From Caulobacteraceae bacterium (GTDB lineage Bacteria; Pseudomonadota; Alphaproteobacteria; Caulobacterales; Caulobacteraceae), in contig CANJYY010000042.1 in NCBI GenBank assembly GCA_947479185.1, forward strand, positions 1-12,506: a DNA stretch of 12,506 bases, given 5' to 3'. Below the pieces are notes generated by a model that was not told the origin of the DNA, made no database searches, and saw only the letters and a list, made by a program, of their open reading frames with translations. The position numbers and the translations under genes are program-made. Below are positions 6,902-12,506 of this stretch, piece after piece (positions within the stretch are counted from its first letter, which is position 1; the number at the start of each line of letters is the position of its first letter).

Positions 6902-7931
6902 GGCCGACAGAAGCCGCATCCGCGCCGAGGCCACAAGCCTCGGCTTCGATGTCTGCGGCTTCGCCTCGGCGGCCGACGCCTGGCCCGCCGGCGAGCGGCT
7001 GGAACGGTTCGTCGCCGAGGGCCTGCACGGGACCATGGGCTGGATCGCCGAGACCCTGCCGCGCAGGTCCCACCCCACCGGCATGTGGGCCGACGCCCGC
7101 AGCGCCATCGTGCTGGGACTCAACTATGGTCCGGACCGCGACCCGCTCGAGGCGCTCGAGGCCCGCTCCACCGGCGCCATCTCGGTCTACGCCCAGGGCG
7201 ACGACTATCACGAGCTGATCAAGGGCCGGCTGAAGACCCTCGCCGGCAAGATCGTCGCCCGCGCCGGCGGAGACGTGAAGGTGTTCGTCGACACCGCCCC
7301 GCTGATGGAAAAGCCGCTGGCCCAGCGGGCCGGCCTCGGCTGGCAGGGCAAGCACACCAACCTCGTCTCCCGCGAGCTCGGCTCCTGGCTGTTCCTCGGC
7401 TCGATCCTGACGACGCTGGAGATCGAGCCGGACGCCGCTGAGATCGATCACTGCGGTTCCTGCCGCGCCTGCCTCGACATCTGCCCGACGGGCGCTTTCC
7501 CCGAGCCCTACCGGCTCGATGCGCGGCGCTGCATCTCCTACCTGACCATCGAGCACGCGGGCCCCGTGCCGGAAGATCTGCGCGCGGCCATGGGCAACCG
7601 CATCTACGGCTGCGACGACTGCCTGGCCGTCTGCCCGTGGAACAAGTTCGCCGCCACGGCGCGCGAGAGCGCCTTCCACGCGCGGGACGAACTGCGCTCG
7701 CCGGGACTGGCCGAACTGGCGGCGCTGGATGACGCGGCGTTTCGCGCGACGTTCCGCAAGAGTCCGGTCAAGCGCATCGGTCGCGACCGCTTCGTGCGCA
7801 ACGTCCTCTACGCCATCGGCAACAGCGGGGATCCGGCGCTGGCGGCGTCGGCGCAGGCGCTGGTCGCCGATCCGTCCGACGTCGTGCGCGATGCGGCGGC
7901 GTGGGCGCTCGGGCGGCTGAAAGGGGCGTAG
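6891..7931 (+). CDS. queG: Epoxyqueuosine reductase
   Basis: QueG reduces epoxyqueuosine to queuosine at the wobble base of tRNAs for Tyr, His, Asn and Asp, using cobalamin and two 4Fe-4S clusters, in the cytoplasm. All eight cluster cysteines are visible: C188, C191, C194 and C198 ([12 protein letters not shown]), C214, and C241, C244 and C248 ([13 protein letters not shown]). The catalytic aspartate is D134 in [25 protein letters not shown]-like helical repeat closes the protein (about 315-343). The length of 346 fits the family. The start is a TTG inside the last codons of fzlA; the next in-frame ATG would begin at residue 49 and remove conserved sequence such as the GFDVCGFA motif. No clear Shine-Dalgarno precedes the TTG, so translation may be coupled to fzlA. 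Confidence 0.95.
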   Translation: MISEADRSRIRAEATSLGFDVCGFASAADAWPAGERLERFVAEGLHGTMGWIAETLPRRSHPTGMWADARSAIVLGLNYGPDRDPLEALEARSTGAISVYAQGDDYHELIKGRLKTLAGKIVARAGGDVKVFVDTAPLMEKPLAQRAGLGWQGKHTNLVSRELGSWLFLGSILTTLEIEPDAAEIDHCGSCRACLDICPTGAFPEPYRLDARRCISYLTIEHAGPVPEDLRAAMGNRIYGCDDCLAVCPWNKFAATARESAFHARDELRSPGLAELAALDDAAFRATFRKSPVKRIGRDRFVRNVLYAIGNSGDPALAASAQALVADPSDVVRDAAAWALGRLKGA

Positions 7932-7935
7932 CGCA

Positions 7936-8054
7936 GTTGCTCCCCTCTGGGGGAGCTGTCAGCCCGCAGGACTGACTGAGGGGGTCACCGGCGGTGCGGC
8001 AGGACCCCCTCCGTCTCCGCTACGCGGAGCCACCTCCCCCGGAGGGGAGGAGCA
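7936..8054. repeat. Palindrome-rich intergenic repeat between convergent queG and argE
   Basis: This gap is filled by nested inverted repeats. GCTCCCC/GGGGAGC (7939-7945 with 7950-7956), GTCAG/CTGAC (7958-7962 with 7972-7976), AGGGGGTC/GACCCCCT (7979-7986 with 8003-8010), CTCCGC/GCGGAG (8015-8020 with 8024-8029) and CCTCCCC/GGGGAGG (8033-8039 with 8044-8050) are all perfect. The two ends carry near-mirror versions of the same C/G-rich hairpin. From memory, similar sequences are dispersed in Caulobacter-type genomes. Between two gene ends it could stop transcription in both directions, although there is no T-run. Confidence 0.75.
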
Positions 8055-8061
8055 TATTCAG

Positions 8062-9231
8062 TCACCCGGCCCGCAACGTTTCCGCCAGCCGGAGCATGAA
8101 GGCCGCGCCCTGGCGCATCTGGTCGATGGCGACGTACTCGTCCGGCTGATGGGCCTGGTCGATGGCGCCGGGCCCGCAGATGACGGTCGAGAAGCCCGCG
8201 CCCTGGAACTGGCCGCCCTCGGCCGCGTAGGGCACGGCGCGCAGCGGGCCGTTGTCGCCGGTCAGGCCGCGCACGAAGGCCTCGGCCGCGCCGTTGTCCG
8301 GGGCCATCGACGGCACGTTGGCCAGCATCTCGAACACCGCGCCACAGTCCGGGTCGCGCGCCTTCAGCCGGGCGTCGAGATCGGCGACACGGGCGATGAA
8401 CGGGGCCAGCACCACCAGCGGGTCGTCGCCGGGCTCGGCGCGGACGTCGAAGACGATCTCGCAGCGCCGGGCGAGGATGTTGGCCGCCGTGCCGCCGTCG
8501 ATCCGGCCGATGGTCAGGCTGGTTCCCTTCGGCTCGAACGGCGAGGCCGGGTCGGCTTTGGCCACCAGGTCGGCGGACAGGGCCGACAGGGCGCTGAGCA
8601 GCTCGACCGCCGCCATGTTGGCCGAGACGCCCAGATGGGTCTGGCTCGAATGGGCCTCGCGGCCGCTGACCACCACGCGGAAGAAGGCCGCGCCCTTGTG
8701 GCCGCCGACGGCCTTCATCAGCGACGGCTCGCCGACGATGCACAGGGCCGGGCGCGGCAGGTCGCGGGCGATGGTCGCGATCATCTCCGGCGCGCCGAAG
8801 CAGCCGACCTCCTCGTCATAGGAGAAGGCCAGATGGACGGGGCGTTTCAGGCCCTCCCGGAACAGCGGCACGGCCGCCAGGGCCAGGGCGATGAAGCCCT
8901 TCATGTCCGAGGCGCCGCGCCCGTAGAGCTTCCCGTCGCGCTCGGTCAGGACGAAAGGATCGCTGGTCCAGGGCTGGCCGTCGACCGGCACCACGTCGGT
9001 GTGGCCCGACAGGATGACCCCGCCCGGGGCGGCCGGGCCGATGCTGGCGAGCAGGTTGGCCTTGTCGCCGTCGGCGCTGGCGATGCGCCGGCTGGCGACG
9101 CCCTGGTCCGCCAGGTAGCCCTCGACCCAGGCGATCAGGGCCAGGTTCGACAGGCGTGAGGTGGTGTCAAAGCTGACCAGCTTGCCGAGAATGGCAATGG
9201 CGCGGTCGGAAAGGGCGGCGTTGTCGGGCAT
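8062..9231 (-). CDS. argE: Acetylornithine deacetylase (ArgE-type M20 metallohydrolase)
   Basis: A 389-residue zinc-dependent M20 family hydrolase, best matched to ArgE, which releases ornithine from N-acetylornithine in arginine synthesis. The two-metal site is complete: H77 (SGHTDVVPVDG), D109 (YGRGASDMKG), E140-E141 (SYDEEVG, the general base and a ligand), E168 (VGEPS) and a C-terminal histidine near 361 (GPGAIDQAHQPDEY). The SGREAHSS motif (about 189-196) lies in the lid/dimerisation domain. The ending ID-AHQPDEYV favours ArgE over DapE or carboxypeptidase G2-type relatives. The start ATG at 9231 has no real Shine-Dalgarno (it is preceded by CATCTCCC), so the message may be leaderless. 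It is divergent from purU across 262 bp. Confidence 0.88.
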   Translation of the reverse strand: MPDNAALSDRAIAILGKLVSFDTTSRLSNLALIAWVEGYLADQGVASRRIASADGDKANLLASIGPAAPGGVILSGHTDVVPVDGQPWTSDPFVLTERDGKLYGRGASDMKGFIALALAAVPLFREGLKRPVHLAFSYDEEVGCFGAPEMIATIARDLPRPALCIVGEPSLMKAVGGHKGAAFFRVVVSGREAHSSQTHLGVSANMAAVELLSALSALSADLVAKADPASPFEPKGTSLTIGRIDGGTAANILARRCEIVFDVRAEPGDDPLVVLAPFIARVADLDARLKARDPDCGAVFEMLANVPSMAPDNGAAEAFVRGLTGDNGPLRAVPYAAEGGQFQGAGFSTVICGPGAIDQAHQPDEYVAIDQMRQGAAFMLRLAETLRAG

Positions 9232-9260
9232 GGGAGATGTTTAGGCCGACCACCCCCATT

Positions 9261-9293
9261 CCGTCATCGTCGGACTTGTTCCGACGACCCATG
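9261..9293 (+). repeat. Stem-loop repeat element, left copy
   Basis: A 33-base unit with an 8-bp perfect stem (TCGTCGGA/TCCGACGA, 9267-9274 with 9280-9287) around the loop CTTGT, flanked by CCGTCA and CCCATG. The unit at 9354-9386 is the same element in the opposite orientation, identical at 29 of 33 positions. Confidence 0.8.
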
Positions 9294-9353
9294 ATCACGA
9301 ACAGGCGAGATGAAGGCGGGATGGCTTGAGGCCCCGCCGGCCGGCACGGTGTG

Positions 9354-9386
9354 CATGGGTCCTCGGGACAAGCCCGAGGATGACGG
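9354..9386 (-). repeat. Stem-loop repeat element, right copy (inverted)
   Basis: Read on the minus strand this is the element at 9261-9293, with stem CCTCGGG/CCCGAGG and the same CTTGT loop. Every difference between the copies lies in the stem and keeps pairing. Such paired inverted units resemble REP/REPIN-type elements. From memory the stem with CCTCGGGACAAGCCCGAGG is frequent in alphaproteobacterial intergenic regions. The 60 bases between the copies (9294-9353) show nothing further that I recognise. Confidence 0.8.
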
Positions 9387-9409
9387 TGATTGGTAGATCC
9401 GCCGGGCCC

Positions 9410-9431
9410 CCTCTCCCTCCTCCGGGAGAGG
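9410..9431 (+). other. Third stem-loop upstream of purU
   Basis: CCTCTCCC (9410-9417) and GGGAGAGG (9424-9431) form a perfect 8-bp stem with loop TCCTCC. It lies 62 bases before the purU start and would be in the purU leader if transcription begins upstream. It has no T-run. It is probably another member of the C/G-rich dispersed palindromes seen at 7936-8054. Confidence 0.55.
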
Positions 9432-9493
9432 AAGGTTCGGTGTTGCGCGCAAACCCTTGCCGTGTCGGGGCTCCGCCCTTAAGCCGTCGCTCC

Positions 9494-10351
9494 ATGTCGA
9501 CCCAAGGCCTGATCCTCACCCTGTCCTGCCCCGACCGCCGCGGCATCGTCGCGGCCGTGTCCGCCTTCCTGGCGCAGCGGGACTGCAACATCCTCGACGC
9601 GCAGCAGTATGACGACGCCGAGACCGGCGTGTTCTTCATGCGGGTGGTGTTTCGTCCCGACAGCTATGGCGCGGATGATCTGCGCGAGGCCTTCGCGGAA
9701 ATCGGCGAGGCCTTCACCATGGCCTGGAGCCTGCGCGACCCGAAGGTGCGCAAGAAGGTCATGATCCTGGCCAGCAAGTCGGACCACTGCCTGTCGGACC
9801 TGCTCTACCGCTGGCGCATCGGCGAGCTGCCGATGGAGATCGCCGGGGTGATCTCCAACCACCCGGCCGAGACCTATCGCAACGTCGACCTGTCGGACCT
9901 GCCGTTCCACTGTCTGCCGGTGACCAAGGACACCAAGCTGGAGCAGGAGGCGCAGGTCTGGACGCTGATCCGCGACTCCGGCGCCGATCTGGTCGTGCTC
10001 GCCCGCTACATGCAGGTGCTGTCCGACGGCCTGGCGGCCAAGCTGGAAGGCCGCTGCATCAACATCCACCATTCGTTCCTGCCGGGCTTCAAGGGCGCCA
10101 AGCCCTATCACCAGGCCCATGCGCGTGGGGTGAAGGTCATCGGCGCCAGCGCCCACTTCGTCACCGGTGATCTGGATGAGGGCCCGATCATCGAGCAGGA
10201 CGTCGAGCGCATCAGCCACCGCGACACCCCCGACGACCTGATCCGCAAGGGCCGCGACATCGAGCGCCGCGTGCTGGCCCGGGCGGTGCGCTGGACCCTG
10301 GAGGACCGGGTGCTGCTGAACGGGCGGAAGACCGTGGTGTTCACGGACTAG
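9494..10351 (+). CDS. purU: Formyltetrahydrofolate deformylase
   Basis: PurU hydrolyses 10-formyl-tetrahydrofolate to formate and tetrahydrofolate, balancing one-carbon pools. The protein has 285 residues, the usual length. Residues about 5-80 are an ACT regulatory domain ([20 protein letters not shown]), and residues about 86-280 are the formyltransferase-fold catalytic domain. The catalytic trio shared with GAR transformylase is N190, H192 ([20 protein letters not shown]) and D228 ([13 protein letters not shown]). The ATG at 9494 is chosen because family homology starts there; the frame is open back to 9326, but that stretch is repeat DNA. No Shine-Dalgarno is visible. The gene ends five bases from the end of the opposing HxlR-type gene, with no room for a separate terminator. 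Confidence 0.96.
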   Translation: MSTQGLILTLSCPDRRGIVAAVSAFLAQRDCNILDAQQYDDAETGVFFMRVVFRPDSYGADDLREAFAEIGEAFTMAWSLRDPKVRKKVMILASKSDHCLSDLLYRWRIGELPMEIAGVISNHPAETYRNVDLSDLPFHCLPVTKDTKLEQEAQVWTLIRDSGADLVVLARYMQVLSDGLAAKLEGRCINIHHSFLPGFKGAKPYHQAHARGVKVIGASAHFVTGDLDEGPIIEQDVERISHRDTPDDLIRKGRDIERRVLARAVRWTLEDRVLLNGRKTVVFTD

Positions 10352-10356
10352 GGTGG

Positions 10357-11055
10357 TCAGCAGGCGATCTTGGCTTCCTTGGCGAAGGGGCTGAGGCCCA
10401 GCCAGGTCTGCATCTGGTCGGCCAGATGGCGGTCGCCCGTCAGGAGCATCCGCTGCGCCGCCTGGGCGGCGCGCACGCCGTCCAGCCCCATCCATATCGC
10501 CGTCATGGTGCGCAGGTCGGAGGTCACGTAGAGGTCGACGTCGAATCCCGGCTCGACGGAGCACAGATCAACGGGTTCGCCCGGCTCGACGATCAACCAC
10601 CAGGACCGGTCCTCCGGGGGCAACTCCGGATAGCGGAACTGGATGACGCTGCGCCGGTCGGGCAGGGGCTCTGGAACCAGATTCCGGCGCATGTCCCACA
10701 TCAGCAGGGACACATCGAGGTGCTGCAGCGACAGCTCCGTGGTTACCCAGCGCTGGCCCCAGACACCGAACGCCATGACAATGGGCTCCAGTTCCCGGCC
10801 GGCTTCGGTCAGGCGGTATTCCAGCACGCCGGGGTCGCCGGGCGCGGGGTCGCGGCGCAGCACGCCGGCCGTCTCCAGATCCTTCAGGCGTTGCGACAGC
10901 AGGGCCGGCGACATGCGCGGCACGCCCCGGCGCAGTTCGTTGAAGCGCGTCGAGCCGGCGAAGAACTCGCGTAACAGCACCACGGTCCAGCGTGAACAGA
11001 GCACTTCGGCGGCCATGGCCACGGGGCAGAACTGGCGATAGCTGCGCTCGGTCAT
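10357..11055 (-). CDS. HxlR-family transcriptional regulator with C-terminal SCP2-like domain
   Basis: A 232-residue DNA-binding regulator. Residues about 8-105 are the HxlR winged helix-turn-helix: FCPVAMAAEVLCSRWTVVLL, then RFNELRRGVPRMSPALLSQRL as the recognition region and LEYRLTEAGRELEPI as the wing and following helix. Cysteines C10 and C20 flank the first helix; several HxlR proteins sense redox or electrophiles through an N-terminal cysteine, but that role is only possible here. Residues about 110-225 resemble the SCP2/sterol-carrier fold that some HxlR-like regulators carry and that may bind a lipophilic ligand. GGAG (minus strand, 11065-11062) is six bases before the ATG. It is divergent from an acyl-CoA dehydrogenase-like gene, its most likely target. 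Confidence 0.9.
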   Translation of the reverse strand: MTERSYRQFCPVAMAAEVLCSRWTVVLLREFFAGSTRFNELRRGVPRMSPALLSQRLKDLETAGVLRRDPAPGDPGVLEYRLTEAGRELEPIVMAFGVWGQRWVTTELSLQHLDVSLLMWDMRRNLVPEPLPDRRSVIQFRYPELPPEDRSWWLIVEPGEPVDLCSVEPGFDVDLYVTSDLRTMTAIWMGLDGVRAAQAAQRMLLTGDRHLADQMQTWLGLSPFAKEAKIAC

Positions 11056-11105
11056 GGGCGTCTCCGGAGGGGCGCACCCATTCTAGGCCCCAAACGATCG
11101 CGGCG

Positions 11106-11150
11106 GCCAGTTCAGTATCTGTATCCCCTCGCTTCAGTTCCTGAACTGGC
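11106..11150. promoter_or_regulatory. Candidate operator for the HxlR-type regulator
   Basis: GCCAGTTCAG (11106-11115) and CTGAACTGGC (11141-11150) are a perfect 10-bp inverted repeat. A third half-site, CAGTTC at 11135-11140, pairs with the right arm to give CAGTTC-CT-GAACTG. The site lies in the 167-bp gap between the regulator and its divergent neighbour. HxlR regulators bind inverted repeats in such places; the assignment is inference. Confidence 0.6.
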
Positions 11151-11222
11151 GCGCGCCGTCCCGACCCGGCAGAGTTCGGGTCAGGGCTGACGCCTGTCGC
11201 CGAAGCCCCCGGAGCCTGCCCC

Positions 11223-12368
11223 ATGTCCGTCGCCTCTGTTCTCACCGCGCCAACCCCGACCGCCGACTGGGCCGAACGGGCCGGGCGTATCGTCGACGCC
11301 ATCGCCGCTCACGCCGCCGCCCATGACGCCGACGACAGCTTCGTCGACGAAGCCTACGCGCTGCTCAAGGCCGAGGGCTTCTTCAAGGCGCTGGTGCCGG
11401 TCGAGTTCGGCGGCGGCGGCGCCGACGTGGCCGAGATGTGCCAGGTCATCCGGCGATTGGGCGCCGCCTGCGGGTCGACGGCCCTTGCCTTCGCCATGCA
11501 CAGCCACCTGGTGGCCGTGGCCGCCTGGCGCTGGCGACATCAGGCCGCCCCGACCGAGGGGCTGCTGAAGCGCGTCGCGGCCGAGGATCTGGTGCTGGTG
11601 TCCAGCGGTGGGTCGGACTGGCTCGACAGTGGCGGGGTGGCGACCAGGGTCGATGGCGGGTTCACGATCACCGCGCGCAAGCCCTTCTCCAGCGGCTCGC
11701 CGGCCGGGGACCTGCTCTCGACCAGCGCAGTGTGGGCCGATCCCGACGGTGGCCCGACCGTGTTGCACTTCGCCGTGTCGCTCAAGGCGCCGGGCGTCAG
11801 CCTGATGGACACCTGGCATACTCTGGGCATGCGCGGGACCGGCTCGCACGACATCGTCCTGACCGACGTGTTCGTGCCTGACGCGGCGGTCTCCGGCCGG
11901 CGCCCGCAGGGGCCCTGGCACCCGCTGTTTCACATCATCAGCATGATCGCCTTCGCGCTGATCTATTCCGCCTATGTCGGGGTGGCCGAGGGCGCGCGGG
12001 CCACGGCCTTGACCCTCGCCCGGCGCAAGGCCGAGGACGAGACCCTGCCGCTGCTGGTCGGCGAGATGGAGAACGCCTTCGCCACGGCCGAGATGTCGCT
12101 GGAGCGGATGATCCTGCTGGCGGAAACCGGGACGCCGGGGGCGGAGGCCACCAACCGGGCGATGATCGGCCGGACCCTCACGGGCCGGGCGGCGATCGCC
12201 ACGGTCGAGCGGGCGATGGAAGTGGCCGGCGGAGCCGCCTTCTACCGCGCCACCGGGCTGGAGCGGGCGTTCCGCGACATCCAGGGCGCGCGCTTCCATC
12301 CGCTGCAGGAAAAGCCACAGCAGCGCTACAGCGGCCGGGTCGCGCTGGGATGGGATATCGACGGTTAG
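11223..12368 (+). CDS. Acyl-CoA dehydrogenase family flavoprotein
   Basis: A 381-residue member of the acyl-CoA dehydrogenase fold, of normal length. Residues about 15-115 are the N-terminal helical domain (VPVEFGGGGADVAE, then GSTALAFAMHSH), about 120-225 the beta domain with the flavin-side motif LGMRGTGSHDIVLTDVFVP (201-219), and about 235-370 the C-terminal helical domain. The classical base glutamate of the C-terminal YEGT motif is not seen: the matching stretch reads RDIQGARFHPLQEKPQ (351-366). This ending is closer to the subgroup that contains flavin-dependent monooxygenases such as DszC than to beta-oxidation enzymes, so a dehydrogenase reaction should not be assumed. GGAG (11211-11214) is eight bases before the ATG. 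It is probably controlled by the divergent HxlR-type regulator. The substrate is unknown. Confidence 0.87.
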   Translation: MSVASVLTAPTPTADWAERAGRIVDAIAAHAAAHDADDSFVDEAYALLKAEGFFKALVPVEFGGGGADVAEMCQVIRRLGAACGSTALAFAMHSHLVAVAAWRWRHQAAPTEGLLKRVAAEDLVLVSSGGSDWLDSGGVATRVDGGFTITARKPFSSGSPAGDLLSTSAVWADPDGGPTVLHFAVSLKAPGVSLMDTWHTLGMRGTGSHDIVLTDVFVPDAAVSGRRPQGPWHPLFHIISMIAFALIYSAYVGVAEGARATALTLARRKAEDETLPLLVGEMENAFATAEMSLERMILLAETGTPGAEATNRAMIGRTLTGRAAIATVERAMEVAGGAAFYRATGLERAFRDIQGARFHPLQEKPQQRYSGRVALGWDIDG

Positions 12369-12384
12369 GGCGGACGCCCTAACC
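12363..12384. terminator. Perfect palindrome spanning both convergent stop codons
   Basis: GGTTAGGGCG (12363-12372) and CGCCCTAACC (12375-12384) are exact reverse complements with only GA between them. The flavoprotein stop (TAG, 12366-12368) and the opposing prolyl isomerase stop (12379-12381) both lie in the arms, so both genes end in a GGT glycine codon followed by TAG. With a four-base loop it would give a nine-pair hairpin in either transcript. There is no T-run, so an intrinsic bidirectional terminator is plausible but not proven. Confidence 0.5.
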
Positions 12385-12506
12385 CAGCGCGGTCGATCCG
12401 GCCGCCGGCAGGACGCCGATCAGCTGGATGCGGAAGATCAGCACGCTGTTGGGCGGGATCGGGCCCGCACCCTGTTCGCCGTAGCCCTGCGACGGCGGGA
12501 TGTAGA
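12379..12506 (-). CDS. FKBP-type peptidyl-prolyl cis-trans isomerase, C-terminal end (rest outside window)
   Basis: Only the last 41 residues lie in the window. The segment YIPPSQGYGEQGAGPIPPNS followed by VLIFRIQLIGV is the characteristic end of the FKBP fold: the YGE.GAG..IPPN loop, then the final beta strand. FKBPs catalyse cis-trans isomerisation of prolyl peptide bonds and act as folding helpers. The start and any signal peptide are beyond 12506, so location in the cell cannot be judged. The gene converges on the flavoprotein gene with ten bases between the stop codons. Confidence 0.92.
   Translation of the reverse strand, partial: YIPPSQGYGEQGAGPIPPNSVLIFRIQLIGVLPAAGSTALG

Noticed and set aside
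8149..9159. Plus-strand open frame of 336 codons opposite argE
   Set aside because: The composition is typical of an antisense shadow, and the opposite strand holds a complete M20 metal site.
9326..9493. Possible N-terminal extension of PurU into the repeat region
   Set aside because: The extension encodes Pro/Arg/Gly-rich sequence from the stem-loop elements and is not part of the family; the ACT domain starts right after ATG 9494.
1..12506. Search for CRISPR arrays, tRNA or rRNA genes, insertion sequences, integrase or phage genes, toxin-antitoxin pairs and defence systems
   Set aside because: None was seen. Repeats are limited to the short palindromic elements listed, and all sizeable genes belong to core metabolic, transport, division or regulatory families.

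Overview
The window is a GC-rich, densely packed chromosomal segment from an alphaproteobacterium, most likely a member of the Caulobacterales (Caulobacter, Phenylobacterium or Brevundimonas type). The reasons are the base composition, the many near-leaderless gene starts, and above all a glutathione-transferase-like protein whose N-terminus, internal motifs and C-terminal HDLDF tail match what I remember of the FtsZ partner FzlA. I see no tRNA, rRNA, CRISPR array, insertion sequence, phage gene or composition shift. It looks like core chromosome, not an accessory island.

Layout. (1) 1-1563: C-terminal part of the large subunit of glutamate synthase (gltB), cut by the left edge. (2) 1688-2875: a TPR plus aspartyl/asparaginyl beta-hydroxylase-type dioxygenase, whose 3' end overlaps the next gene on the opposite strand by 28 bp. 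(3) 2848-5164: two divergent citrate synthase paralogues. The minus-strand one carries an N-terminal DNA-binding-type helix-turn-helix; the two share an 82-bp, locally very AT-rich intergenic region. (4) 5218-7931, all plus: a cation diffusion facilitator, fzlA, and queG (epoxyqueuosine reductase), where queG begins at a TTG inside the fzlA 3' end. (5) 7932-8061: a palindrome-rich dispersed-repeat-type element between convergent genes. (6) 8062-9231, minus: an argE-type M20 deacetylase. (7) 9232-9493: an intergenic region holding two inverted copies of a 33-base stem-loop element. (8) 9494-10351: purU. (9) 10357-11055, minus: an HxlR-family regulator, divergent from (10) 11223-12368, an acyl-CoA dehydrogenase-like flavoprotein; a 10-bp perfect inverted repeat lies between them. 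(11) 12379-12506, minus: C-terminal end of an FKBP-type prolyl isomerase, cut by the right edge.

Most genes are independent housekeeping functions: nitrogen assimilation, tRNA queuosine, one-carbon balance, arginine synthesis, cell division and metal export. The two places where neighbouring genes seem to form a unit are the divergent citrate synthase pair, where one paralogue may regulate the shared promoter region, and the HxlR regulator with its divergent flavoprotein gene. The strongest unexplained signals are the HTH-citrate synthase fusion with its AT-rich promoter, the catalytic Asp-to-Glu change in its partner, the compensatory base changes in the stem-loop pair, and a perfect palindrome that contains the stop codons of both convergent genes at the right end.
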